From Chthoniobacterales bacterium (GTDB taxonomy: Bacteria; Verrucomicrobiota; Verrucomicrobiia; Chthoniobacterales; UBA10450): a stretch of 15,059 nt of DNA. The stretch spans positions 1 through 15,059 of the forward strand of contig JACCZO010000114.1 of NCBI GenBank assembly GCA_013695925.1. The letters run 5' to 3'. Made by a program: the position numbers and the translations under genes. Shown piece by piece: positions 1 to 7,559 of the stretch (position 1 is the first letter of the stretch; every line of letters begins with the position of its first letter). A model generated the notes under the pieces. It saw nothing but the letters and a program-made list of their open reading frames with translations. It was not told the DNA's origin and did not search any database.

Positions 1-1
1 G

Positions 2-277
2 TCCAGGCTCCAACCTGGTTTTGGCCTGCTCGTCGATCTTTCCCGTTTGGAATCGATGGACCCGTTATGCGCATCGCCGATCCAGAAGATCATGCAGCTA
101 TGTAACGATGCCCAAGTGGCAGTGGTCGCGCGCGTCGTCCCCGATCGCCGGCGCGATATCGGATTGCAAATCATGTCTTCCTTTCACTACGGGAAGCAGG
201 TCCGCGTCGTGACTTGTGCCAGCCTCGAGGAAGCAGAACAAGCGCTCGTTGACTTGGCCTCGCCCTCCCCGAATTAG
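2..277 (+). CDS. Small STAS/SpoIIAA-like protein, 5' end cut off by the window
   Basis: The frame is open from base 2 to the TAG at 275-277, so the start lies upstream and only the last 91 residues are seen. The visible part reads like the second half of a STAS/SpoIIAA-type alpha/beta domain: a hydrophobic strand followed by a DLS turn, a helix rich in Cys and Met, a VVARVVPD strand, and a GLQIMSSFHY segment followed by a strand and a LEEAEQAL helix. Such domains are usually small cytosolic regulatory or binding modules; I assign no partner. An internal ATG at 47 could be called as a start, but the reading before it is coherent protein, which argues for a longer gene. The stop overlaps the stop of the convergent ybdK-like gene by a few bases, so there is no room for a terminator between them. 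The coding call is firm; the fold is a resemblance only. Confidence 0.6.
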   Translation, partial: SRLQPGFGLLVDLSRLESMDPLCASPIQKIMQLCNDAQVAVVARVVPDRRRDIGLQIMSSFHYGKQVRVVTCASLEEAEQALVDLASPSPN

Positions 278-1392
278 GGGAGGCGCAATCCTTCGTAGGT
301 TTCCCTAACGATCTGGTCGACCACCGCTTTAACGTCATGCGTGGCCTCCCAGACCGCCAGTTGACGATCGGCGCCGGTGCCTTCGCGCATGATGCGTTCG
401 AGGTGCGCCAGCTCAGCCTGGCTGCCCAATTCGTCCATCTCCGTGGCGACGAAAGCCAGCATCTCGCTGAGTAACTCCCGCTCATCCACTTCGCAGCGCC
501 GCCCGAAGTCGATCATTTTCCCATCGATCCCGTAGCGCGAGGCGCGCCAGCGATTCTCATCCAGAAGCCGGCGCGGATAACTGCGGAAGGTCGTGTTTTG
601 ATCCCGCAACTTTTGCAGCTTCGCCACAATCGCCTGCATCAAAGCGGCGAGCGCAATCGTGTCGTCGACGCGCGATTGCGCATCGCAGATGCGGAACTCG
701 ATCGTATCGAAGAATGGGTGCAGCCGAATGTCCCACCAAATCTTCTTCGCGTTGTCGATGCAGCCGGTCATGACGAGCAGCTTCAAGTAGTCCTCGTATT
801 CGGAGAGGCTCTCGAAAGCGTCGGGAATGCCAGTGCGCGGGAAACGCTCGAAGATCATCTGGCGGTAGGCTTTCAAGCCCGTGTTCTCGCCTAACCAAAA
901 AGGGGAGTTGACCGAGAGCGCGTAAAGGTGCGGAAGAAAGTAGCGCGCCTGATTCATGATATCGATCGCTTCTTCGCGATCGGGAATGCCGACGTGCACG
1001 TGCAGCCCGAAGATGAGATTGATCCGCGCGATCTGCTGCAGGTCTTTGACCAGCGTCGCGTAGCGTTCGTGGTCCGTGATCAGCTGGTCTTTCCAATGCG
1101 AAAAAGGATGGGTGCCGGCGGAGGCGATCTTCAAACCACTTCGCGCCGCGACGGAAGCGAGCTGGCTGCGCAGGTCGATCACTTGTTCCCGCGCCATCCG
1201 CACATCCGTGCAGATCTCAGTTCCCAGTTCAACGACGGACTGGTGCATCTCCGGTTTGACCCGCTCGTGCAGGATCATATTTCCGTCGGCCAGGATTTGC
1301 TGGATGTGTGAAACGAGCTCGCGCGTTTCCGGATTGATGATCTGAAACTCCTCCTCGATCCCAAGGGTGAAAGTGTGCTTTCTGAGGCTCAT
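274..1392 (-). CDS. ybdK: Carboxylate-amine ligase, YbdK / GCS2 family
   Basis: A 372-residue protein, the same length as E. coli YbdK, from the glutamate-cysteine ligase type 2 family. These cytosolic ATP-grasp-like enzymes join a carboxylate to an amine; YbdK has weak glutamate-cysteine ligase activity, and the true substrate here is unknown. Visible marks are the N-terminal TLGIEEEFQ acidic cluster (Glu13-15), the central FGLHVHVG motif, and the NSPFWLGENTGLKAYR stretch. The frame stays open up to 1458, but that start would run 52 nt into the preceding stress-protein gene. The ATG at 1392 leaves a 14-nt gap and gives the family N-terminus MSLRKHTFTLGIEEE. No strong Shine-Dalgarno is seen. 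It is the last gene of the minus-strand run ADH, pfkA, usp, ybdK. Its TAA overlaps the stop of the convergent gene. Family confidence is high, substrate confidence low. Confidence 0.9.
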   Translation of the reverse strand: MSLRKHTFTLGIEEEFQIINPETRELVSHIQQILADGNMILHERVKPEMHQSVVELGTEICTDVRMAREQVIDLRSQLASVAARSGLKIASAGTHPFSHWKDQLITDHERYATLVKDLQQIARINLIFGLHVHVGIPDREEAIDIMNQARYFLPHLYALSVNSPFWLGENTGLKAYRQMIFERFPRTGIPDAFESLSEYEDYLKLLVMTGCIDNAKKIWWDIRLHPFFDTIEFRICDAQSRVDDTIALAALMQAIVAKLQKLRDQNTTFRSYPRRLLDENRWRASRYGIDGKMIDFGRRCEVDERELLSEMLAFVATEMDELGSQAELAHLERIMREGTGADRQLAVWEATHDVKAVVDQIVRETYEGLRLP

Positions 1393-1406
1393 CGGAATCG
1401 GCAGCG

Positions 1407-2424
1407 TCAGGAGGTTGTCGTGGTCCTGGCGGCTCGTGGGATCACGAGGACGGGGCAATTAGCGTGGCGCACGACATGTTGCGCCGTGCTGCCGACGAGC
1501 ACGTGCGGCAGTCCGGTGCGGCCATGCGTGGAGACGACAATCAGATCGGCGCCCTCCTCCTCGGCAACTTTTACCAGGGTCTCGCCAGGATGTCCTTCCT
1601 CGATTCGCGCCTGGAAGGAAACGTCGCCGAAAGAAACGCTCTTCCCTATCTCGTCCATGTCCTTCTCCGCCGCGCGGCGTGTCTCGTCGAGCAGGGACCC
1701 GTAGTCGATCGGGAGATAGTCCGCATTCGTCGCGTAGTATTGCGGATAAATGGCATTGAGTAAGACGAGGTCGGCCCCAAAACGCCGCGCGAATGCAATC
1801 GCGTAGACGAGGGCGTCACGGGAAGTTTCAGAGAATCGGTGCCGACGACGATTCGATTCAATCGCACAGATCTGCGGTTGCGCTTTGCCTGGCGCCGCCG
1901 CGGCGCGACGAACTCCCGCTCGTGCTCTCGCACGATGAGCACGGGAGCGGCGGCATGTTGCACGATCTTTTCCGCGGTGCTCCCCAGGAGGAGCCGCGCC
2001 ATTCCGCGATACCCGTGGGTCCCGCAAACAATCAGATCGGCCGAAAGCTCGCGCGCCGCCTGGCAGACTTCGTCGAAAGCTCTGCCGGCGCGGATGTGAC
2101 AGCGCAGTCCGCGACTCGGCAGCGAAAAATCCGCGGCGAAATCGTCGAGCCGCCGAAGTAGTTCCGCTCGCGCGACGGGAAAAAAGCTGAAGCGAGCGCG
2201 GGCGCATCGACCACGGCTTCGTTCACGTGCAGCAGGTGCAGCCTGGCGCCAAACGCCTTCGCGAGCGTGCAGGCGTAGTGCAGCGCCTTCGCCGACTGAA
2301 TCGAAAAATCGACCGGGACTAAAATTGTGCTAACGACCGCCGCCTCGCTCACTCGGTCGATCTTCTTTCGCCGGCGTGACGCCGCAACGGACTGGCGCTT
2401 CGTTTTCATGGTGTTTTTCTTCAT
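1407..2424 (-). pseudogene. Tandem universal stress protein (two UspA domains) with two frameshifts
   Basis: Read on the minus strand, this is a two-domain universal stress protein broken into three frames. Domain 1 begins MKKNTMKTKRQ with TILVPVDFS in the first frame, moves at the A-run 2180-2185 to the next frame (containing GTHGYRGMARLLLGS), and moves again at 1834-1835 to a third frame (ETSRDALVYAIAFARRFGAD to the end). Adding one base at each site gives a continuous 339-residue protein. Both domains keep the ATP-binding pattern G-x2-G-x9-G-S (the second begins with Ser: STHGRTGLPHVLVGS). Usp proteins are cytosolic nucleotide-binding stress factors. The ATG overlaps the pfkA stop (ATGA, 2421-2424), so translation is probably coupled. 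Both lesions are missing A/T bases and the rest is intact, so sequencing error is as likely as recent decay. Confidence 0.82.
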
Positions 2425-3392
2425 CGAGCCAGACTTTGCGCGAGCCGGAACAGTTCTGGATCAAGCGGCTTTTGTTTGCCGACAATCTCGCCTAACGGCG
2501 TCGTCGTGATCTTTGCACTTTGCATGCTCACGAGCATGCCCTCCTCGCCGGCGACGAGATGATCGACCGCCGCCGCGCCCAGTCGGGTTGCAAGAATACG
2601 ATCGAAAGCAGTCGGTGCACCGCCGCGTTGGACGTGGCCGAGCTTCGTCACCCGCAGGGCGAACTGCAGTCGCTCGTGATGTTGCCCAAAGTAGTCGCTC
2701 AGCTTCTCCGCGTTGTATTCGGAGCCTTCCGCCACGACGACGAGAGCGTGCGATTTACCGCGGTCGTAGGCGGCGCGCAGCTCGCTCGCCACCGTTTCCG
2801 GATCGCTCGGTATCTCCGGGATGACGATCACGTCCGCGCCGCCGGCCAGCCCCGCCATGAGCGCGAGATAACCGCAATCGCGCCCCATGACTTCCACGAG
2901 AAAGCCGCGGCCGTGGGAAAGAGCCGTCACTTTCAACCGATCGATCGCTTCGAGGGCGATGTTGAGCGCGGTGTCGACTCCGATCGTGACGTCGGTCCCG
3001 CAGAGATCGTTGTCGATTGTCGAGGCGACTCCCATGACCGGAAAACCGCGCTGCGCCAGGTCGTGCGCACCGGCCTGGGAACCGTTGCCGCCGATCACGA
3101 CGAGCCCGTCGATCCCGTGTTTCCCTAACGAATCCACCGCCTGCCCCACGCCTTCCGCAGTGCGAAACTCGGCGCAACGCGCGCTCCCCAGGATCGTCCC
3201 GCCGAGCTGCACGATGTGGCCGACATCGCGCGCTCCGAACTGGACGAAGTCGCCGTCGATCAAACCAGCGTAGCCGCGCCGAATCGCGAAGACCTCCGCG
3301 CCATGAAAAAGAGCACGGCGCGTAATCGCGCGGATGGCGGCGTTCATCCCGGGCGCGTCGCCGCCACTGGTGAGAAGTGCAATTCGCTTCAT
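2421..3392 (-). CDS. pfkA: ATP-type 6-phosphofructokinase
   Basis: A 323-residue protein, close to the usual 320, phosphorylating fructose 6-phosphate to fructose 1,6-bisphosphate in glycolysis. The numbering runs with E. coli PfkA: GGDAPGMN (residues 10-17), Arg72 in GSARCAEF, TIDND (125-129) with catalytic Asp127, Arg162, MGR (169-171), and LGHVQRGG near the end. Gly104 is kept, as in ATP-using rather than PPi-using enzymes. Residue 103, Asp in the classical GGDGS Mg site, is Asn here (GGNGS, codon 3084-3086). The start MKRIALLTSGGD agrees with family N-termini, although no clear Shine-Dalgarno precedes it. The gene lies 44 nt downstream of the alcohol dehydrogenase and overlaps the stress-protein gene by ATGA, so all are probably co-transcribed. 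The family call is firm; whether the Asn form is fully active or regulatory is open. Confidence 0.93.
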   Translation of the reverse strand: MKRIALLTSGGDAPGMNAAIRAITRRALFHGAEVFAIRRGYAGLIDGDFVQFGARDVGHIVQLGGTILGSARCAEFRTAEGVGQAVDSLGKHGIDGLVVIGGNGSQAGAHDLAQRGFPVMGVASTIDNDLCGTDVTIGVDTALNIALEAIDRLKVTALSHGRGFLVEVMGRDCGYLALMAGLAGGADVIVIPEIPSDPETVASELRAAYDRGKSHALVVVAEGSEYNAEKLSDYFGQHHERLQFALRVTKLGHVQRGGAPTAFDRILATRLGAAAVDHLVAGEEGMLVSMQSAKITTTPLGEIVGKQKPLDPELFRLAQSLAR

Positions 3393-3436
3393 CGGGCAGA
3401 AAGAAGAAAGCTACCAACAACGGACCCGGCTCGATC

Positions 3437-4492
3437 TCACGGCCTGATCGCCACCTTTAGGACGCCGTCGCGCCGCTCTCCAAATAGTTCATACGCTTCC
3501 ACGATCTGGTCGAGCGGAAAGCGATGGGTGATGAGTGGCAGCGGGTCGAAGCGACCCGATTGCACCATGCTCATGAGCCGCCGCATTCGTTCTTTTCCGC
3601 CCGGACACAGCGTTGTCACGATCCGGTAATCGCCGAGGCCGGCCGCAAACGCATCATACGGGACAGCCAATTTTCCTGAATAAACCCCGAGGCTGCTCAA
3701 GGTCCCGCCGGGGCGGAGACAACGCAGCGCGTTCTCGAACGTCTCCTGAATGCCGAGTGCCTCGATCGCCACATCGGCGCCACCATTCGTTAGGCGCTTT
3801 ATCTCCGCAACCACATCTGTCTGTTTCGGATCAAGGACGACGTCGGCACCCATCTGCCGCGCCATCTTCATCCGCACCGGATCGCTCTCGACGCCGATGA
3901 TGAACGAGGCGCCCATCAATTTCGCGCCCGCGGTCGCGCAAAGCCCGATCGGTCCCTGCGCGAAGACAGCCACGGTATCGCCGATCTTGATCTGGCCCGC
4001 CTCCGCTCCGCTAAATCCAGTCGAAGCGATATCCGCCAGCAGCACCACCTGTTCGTCGGAAAGTTCGTCGGGGATTTTCGCCAGGTTCGCCTGCGCGTTG
4101 GGCACGAGGAGGTATTCCGCCTGCGCGCCGTTGATCGTGTTCCCGAAACGCCAGCCGCCGGCGGCTTCAATGCCTTCGCCGTGTCCGCATTGCGCCCATT
4201 GCGCCGACAAACAGGCGCGACATTGGCCGCAGGGCGTGATCGCGCCCAGCAGCACCCGATCTCCGACATTGTAACCCGTCACGCCGTCTCCCAGTTCCTC
4301 GATCACACCGACCGGCTCGTGCCCAATCACCAGCCCGGGTTTCACGGCATATTCTCCGCGCAAAATGTGGAGGTCGGTCCCGCAGATTGTCGTCAGGGTA
4401 ATGCGCACGACGGCTTCGCCAACTCCGGCGCGGGGACGCGGTACTTCTTCGATCGCAATCTGGTTCGATCCGTGAAAAACGGTCGCTTTCAT
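3437..4492 (-). CDS. Zinc-dependent alcohol dehydrogenase (MDR family, secondary-ADH-like)
   Basis: A 351-residue medium-chain dehydrogenase, the length of the Thermoanaerobacter secondary alcohol dehydrogenase it resembles. Catalytic zinc ligands are Cys37 (ICGTD), His58-Glu59 (GHEP) and Asp154 (LLADIASTGF). A full structural-zinc set is present at Cys88, 91, 94 and 102 with the usual x2-x2-x7 spacing; the Thermoanaerobacter enzyme lacks this site. The nucleotide-binding turn is FAQGPIGL, and the C-terminal LCPGGKERM element is typical of the subgroup. It should oxidise an alcohol or reduce an aldehyde/ketone with NAD(P)H; the substrate cannot be read. The frame extends to 4843, but family proteins start near MKATVF. 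ATG 4492 has a weak GAG seven bases upstream; ATG 4504 (MSAK) and 4525 are alternatives. It is the first gene of the minus-strand operon with pfkA, usp and ybdK. Confidence 0.88.
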   Translation of the reverse strand: MKATVFHGSNQIAIEEVPRPRAGVGEAVVRITLTTICGTDLHILRGEYAVKPGLVIGHEPVGVIEELGDGVTGYNVGDRVLLGAITPCGQCRACLSAQWAQCGHGEGIEAAGGWRFGNTINGAQAEYLLVPNAQANLAKIPDELSDEQVVLLADIASTGFSGAEAGQIKIGDTVAVFAQGPIGLCATAGAKLMGASFIIGVESDPVRMKMARQMGADVVLDPKQTDVVAEIKRLTNGGADVAIEALGIQETFENALRCLRPGGTLSSLGVYSGKLAVPYDAFAAGLGDYRIVTTLCPGGKERMRRLMSMVQSGRFDPLPLITHRFPLDQIVEAYELFGERRDGVLKVAIRP

Positions 4493-4586
4493 TTTCGCAC
4501 TCATAACGAGACGATCGCGTTCCATCGGACGACAGCCTACCGGATTTTGCGATTTTCCCTCCGCGGATTGCGGGGGAACCCTCGGA

Positions 4587-4724
4587 GTGGCCGGCGAGCT
4601 GCGCCCGGGGGAATTCAACATCAATCTCCTCATGATCGTGGTCGCGCTCGGCGCGGCGGCGATCGGCGCCTTGGCGGAAGGCGGGACGCTCCTCTTTCTC
4701 TTCTCGCTCAGCAACGCCCTCGAG
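4587..4724 (+). pseudogene. Internal fragment of a heavy-metal (Zn/Cd-type) P-type ATPase
   Basis: About 46 codons resemble the membrane region of CadA/ZntA-type P-type ATPases: a GEFNINLLMIVVALGAAAIG helix, an Ala-Glu-Gly turn, then LLFLFSLSNALE. In intact pumps this hairpin lies ahead of the actuator domain. Nothing before the Gly-Glu-Phe or after the Leu-Glu resembles the pump, and the phosphorylation motif DKTGT is nowhere in the window. The piece lies in the gap between the divergent alcohol dehydrogenase and the MgtE-like gene, and its frame continues without a stop into MgtE. A GTG at 4587 could thus start a 400-residue fusion, but I favour a dead remnant, with MgtE starting at its own ATG. 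The match is by recognition, not alignment. Confidence 0.6.
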
Positions 4725-4784
4725 GCCGCGCCTGAGACCGCTTGGCGGCGGGAGCGAGGTTGGAAGGGGGATGCGTTCGCGGCT

Positions 4785-5789
4785 ATGGTCCCGCCGATGA
4801 ACGGCGCTCCGCAACATCTCGACCAGCCGGTGACCGGGTTCATCCGGCAGGATTTTGCGAAACTGCGCGAAACGATGACGACGCACGAGGCGCTCGAGGC
4901 GGTCCGGCGGGAAGGGGTCGGCGAGAAAATCGTTTATTTTTATGTGGTCGACGAAGCCGAGCGTTTGGCCGGGGTGCTGCCGACGCGGCGCTTGCTGACG
5001 GCGGCGGCCGATCAGCGAATCAGCGATCTGATGATCAAGCGGGTCGTGGCCATTCCGCAGACGGCGACTTTGCTCGAGGCCTGCGAATTTTTTGTCCTGC
5101 ACAAGTTCTTTGCCTTTCCGGTGGTGGATGGGGAACGGCGCATCCTCGGGGTGATCGACGTCGGTGTTTTTACCGAGGAGGTGTTCGACATCGCAGAGCG
5201 CGAACAACACGAGGATGTCTTCGAGACGATCGGTTTTCATGTCTCGCAGGTGCGGGGTGCGGGACCGGTCCGCGCTTTTCGTTACCGGTTCCCGTGGCTG
5301 CTCGCGACCATCGCGAGTGGGACGGCCTGCGCGCTCCTGGCGAGCGTTTTCGCGCTCACCCTGGCGCAAAGCCTGGTGATCGCATTTTTTCTGACTCTCG
5401 TCCTCGGGCTGGGGGAGAGCGTCAGTATCCAGTCGATGGCGGTGACGATCCAGGCGCTGCGCTCGACCCGGCCGACCGTGCGCTGGTATCTTGGCACCCT
5501 GCAGCGCGAGGTGCAGACCGCGTTATTGTTAGGCGCGGCCTGCGGACTTTTGGTCGGCGCGATTGTCTGGTTCTGGCTCGGCGCCGGCTGGCCGGCGATC
5601 GTGATTGGGGTCAGCATCCTGACTTCGCTCGTCATGGCCTGTCTGCTCGGGCTGAGCATTCCCTCCCTCCTCCACGCCTTGCGGCTCGATCCCAAGATCG
5701 CGGCTGGACCGCTCACTCTCGCGCTGGCGGATATTCTGACTTTGCTATTTTATCTCTCCATTGCCCGCCTCCTGCTCTCGCCTGCCTGA
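4785..5789 (+). CDS. Short MgtE-like magnesium transporter (CBS pair + five membrane helices)
   Basis: A 334-residue protein with two CBS domains (about residues 14-130; markers YFYVVDE, LPTRRLL and FPVVDGERRILGVID) followed by about five hydrophobic helices (from FPWLLATIASG to the LTLALADILTLLFYL helix). This is the MgtE plan, a Mg2+ channel/transporter of the inner membrane gated through its cytosolic domains. It lacks the N-terminal MgtE_N superhelical domain. The usual GGN-G-QS loop reads GLGESVSIQS. The last helix keeps an Asp, in the place of the Asp that forms the Mg site in Thermus MgtE. ATG 4785 and ATG 4797 are both plausible starts; a purine-rich GGAAGGGGG (4762-4770) lies 14 nt before the first. 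The frame is open further upstream through an ATPase remnant. The stop lies five bases before the VOC gene. Transport of Mg2+ is inferred from family; Co2+ or another divalent ion is possible. Confidence 0.8.
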   Translation: MVPPMNGAPQHLDQPVTGFIRQDFAKLRETMTTHEALEAVRREGVGEKIVYFYVVDEAERLAGVLPTRRLLTAAADQRISDLMIKRVVAIPQTATLLEACEFFVLHKFFAFPVVDGERRILGVIDVGVFTEEVFDIAEREQHEDVFETIGFHVSQVRGAGPVRAFRYRFPWLLATIASGTACALLASVFALTLAQSLVIAFFLTLVLGLGESVSIQSMAVTIQALRSTRPTVRWYLGTLQREVQTALLLGAACGLLVGAIVWFWLGAGWPAIVIGVSILTSLVMACLLGLSIPSLLHALRLDPKIAAGPLTLALADILTLLFYLSIARLLLSPA

Positions 5790-5794
5790 CAATC

Positions 5795-6176
5795 ATGAAA
5801 ACCCGGATTTTTGACCACATCGACCTGCGCGTCGCCGACATGGCGGCCGCCCAGAAATTCTATGGCCAGCTCCTGCCTGTTCTCGGCTTTTCGGTCGGGA
5901 GCGGCGATGACGAATGGCGAACCTATCAACCGCCGGGCGACAAACCGCAGGCCTTTTTCGGATTTACCCCCGACGCGAAGGACCAGCCTAACGAAAACCG
6001 AATCGCCTTCTGGGCGGAGTCGCGGGCGGAAGTCGATCGACTGGCTTGAAGTCGTCCGGCAGGCGGGCGGGCGGAACCTGGAAGGTCCGGAGTTGTGTCT
6101 GGTTCCTTTACCGCGTGCTGCAGCGGGAGCGGAGAGAGGAAGCGCTGGCCGCGGCCGAGGAGCCGGCCGTGGTTGA
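5795..6176 (+). pseudogene. VOC/glyoxalase-fold protein, frameshifted and truncated
   Basis: It starts at ATG 5795, five bases after the MgtE-like stop, with MKTRIFDHIDLRVADMAAA and FYGQLLPVLGF, the first beta-alpha-beta of a VOC-fold (glyoxalase/bleomycin-resistance) domain. His8 is in the usual first metal-ligand place. The frame stops at TGA 6047-6049 after 84 residues. Removing one T of the pair at 6046-6047 restores EVVRQAGGRNLEGPEL, the expected helix before the last strands, up to about 6097. From there the restored frame runs to TGA 6174-6176 through Arg/Gly/Ala-rich sequence with no VOC character, and the family's final strands, with the second metal-ligand Glu, are absent. Intact family members have about 120-130 residues. 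So it combines a frameshift with a lost 3' end and is probably non-functional. Its original substrate cannot be inferred. Confidence 0.7.
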
Positions 6177-6189
6177 GACTCGTTAGGCG

Positions 6190-6780
6190 TCAGATCCGCG
6201 GGCGAATCTCGAAGAGCTCGAGCGCGCTCCTCGTTTTTTCAAGTGGGAGGCCGATGACGTTGCTTTGCGAACCGATGATGCGAGCAATGATCGCGCCCCC
6301 TTCTCCTTGGGCGGCGTAGCCACCCGCTTTGTCGAGCGGGTCGATGATGGTGAGATAGTCGGCGATCATCTGCTCGCTCAATTTTTTGAAGACCACCCGC
6401 GAGAGAACGGAAAAGGCGATTGATTTTCCGCGATGCAAATAGGCGATGAAGACGCCCGAAGCGACGACATGAGTGCGGCCACTGAGCAGGCGCAGCAGCC
6501 GCGCCGCCTCGGCGTGGTCGGCCGGTTTGCCGAGTAACTGATGATCGAGCGCGACCAGTGTGTCGGCGGCGAGCACGACCCGGCCGGGATGCTGGCGCGC
6601 AACCGCCAGGCCTTTGCGGAGCGCGTTATAGGAGGTGAGTTCGCGGACGGTCAGCTTTTCGAAGTGTTGTTCCTCCACTTCCGGCGCCACGACCTCGAAA
6701 TCGTAGCCAGCCTCGGCGAGTAGTTGGCGGCGGCGCGGGGAGACGGAGGCGAGAACCAGACGCGGCCGTTTGCCCGTCAT
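6190..6780 (-). CDS. maf: Maf family nucleoside triphosphate pyrophosphatase
   Basis: A 196-residue cytosolic Maf/HAM1-superfamily enzyme that hydrolyses non-canonical or pyrimidine nucleoside triphosphates to the monophosphate and pyrophosphate (house-cleaning, cell-division arrest). Visible marks are LASVSPRRRQLL at the N-terminus (Ser12, Ser14, Arg16-17), AADTLV with the catalytic-base Asp73, GKPADHAEAARLLRLLSG, DPLDKAGGYAAQGEGG, and NVIGLPLE near the C-terminus. The pattern is closest to the dTTP/UTP-type YhdE branch, but I would not fix the substrate from this alone. The ATG overlaps the TGA of the upstream secreted-protein gene by ATGA (6777-6780), so translation is probably coupled. 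The 3' end faces the decayed VOC region, with the octamer CGTTAGGC right beside its stop. Confidence 0.93.
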   Translation of the reverse strand: MTGKRPRLVLASVSPRRRQLLAEAGYDFEVVAPEVEEQHFEKLTVRELTSYNALRKGLAVARQHPGRVVLAADTLVALDHQLLGKPADHAEAARLLRLLSGRTHVVASGVFIAYLHRGKSIAFSVLSRVVFKKLSEQMIADYLTIIDPLDKAGGYAAQGEGGAIIARIIGSQSNVIGLPLEKTRSALELFEIRPRI

Positions 6781-7463
6781 GGATTGCCAGGTTTGTCCGG
6801 CGGCGGTTTGCTCTGCAGGAAATCGGGCATCTTCATTTCGGAATAGCCGGCCGGGATTTCGAACTCCGAAGCGGGAAGCGGTTCGAGGCTGACGGACTCA
6901 ATCGTGCTCGTGATTTCGCCCTGGCCGGAAGTCTTGATCTCGGTCCGCATGGGTAGGCCCGGAAGAGCATGATAATCCGGCATCCCCTTGGTGATGCCGG
7001 CAAATGCGCCGCGTTGCAGGAGCGCCATTTGTTGGAGGATGCCCTCGTAGTTTGGATAACTCTTCGCCACCCAATAGCTGGCGTGATATTTCGGCGAATC
7101 GGTTACGTATTCCTCAGTCTCGTAACCTTTGATCGTTTCCTTGCGACCGGTCGGCTTGGGCAGGGCCTGCTCCGGGTTCTCTTCCTTCACGAAAGATTTC
7201 GCCATTTCGGCCATCGCCTTGGCGCGCTCGCCAGAGATGCGCATCACGCTTTTTTTGTCGTTCAGCAACGTCGTGAGGTCGCCGCTCTTCGCGTCGATGA
7301 TGGTGGTGACCTGTGGATTCACTTCGACTCGCGCCTTGTCCCCTTTGACCTTGAAGGTGATTTTGTGGAGGCCCTCGGCGCCATTCATTTGTTGGACGAT
7401 GGTCAGATCGGCCCGGGCCGTGGCGCAGAGCGCGAGAAAACCAAGAAGGCGCAAGAATTTCAT
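6777..7463 (-). CDS. Secreted protein, DUF4412-like
   Basis: A 228-residue exported protein. Residues 1-18 form a signal peptide (MKFLRLLGFLALCATARA, then DL), with an Ala-x-Ala-type cleavage site. The mature part begins LTIVQQMNG and has alternating short strands (ITFKVKGDKARVEV, TIIDAKSGDLTTLLNDKK), a KGYETEEYV strand, a Lys/Pro-rich linker and a Pro-rich tail. This is the layout of DUF4412 domains, periplasmic lipoprotein-carrier-like beta proteins of unknown role that carry the same 'conversion of a tag into a track' pattern around KGY. The frame also offers GTG 7466 directly before ATG 7463; I chose the ATG. No strong Shine-Dalgarno is seen. The gene is divergent from the tRNA-Gly and overlaps maf by four bases. 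The exported nature is firm, the domain name a recognition call. Confidence 0.78.
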   Translation of the reverse strand: MKFLRLLGFLALCATARADLTIVQQMNGAEGLHKITFKVKGDKARVEVNPQVTTIIDAKSGDLTTLLNDKKSVMRISGERAKAMAEMAKSFVKEENPEQALPKPTGRKETIKGYETEEYVTDSPKYHASYWVAKSYPNYEGILQQMALLQRGAFAGITKGMPDYHALPGLPMRTEIKTSGQGEITSTIESVSLEPLPASEFEIPAGYSEMKMPDFLQSKPPPDKPGNP

Positions 7464-7559
7464 CACTCATTGCTAGTCGGCCGAGACTCGGATGGCAAGC
7501 CTGCCGATGGCGCGGAAAAAACTTGGCAAGGCCGGAGGGCCGCGGCAGCTTAGGCGCGC

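Noticed and set aside
1393..1458. Longer start for the ybdK-like gene
   Set aside because: It overlaps the preceding stress gene by 52 nt and adds residues not seen in the family; with ATG 1392 the length equals E. coli YbdK.
4167..5369. 400-codon open frame on the minus strand, and a 435-codon plus frame 4742-6049
   Set aside because: Both are G+C-driven shadows: compositionally Arg/Gly/Ala-rich and without family motifs, overlapping the clear ADH and MgtE readings. Only the last part of the plus frame, from 5795, is real (VOC).
7523..7559. Possible tRNA promoter (TTGGCA at 7523-7528)
   Set aside because: No convincing -10 box at 16-19 bases; upstream sequence is too G+C-rich to decide.
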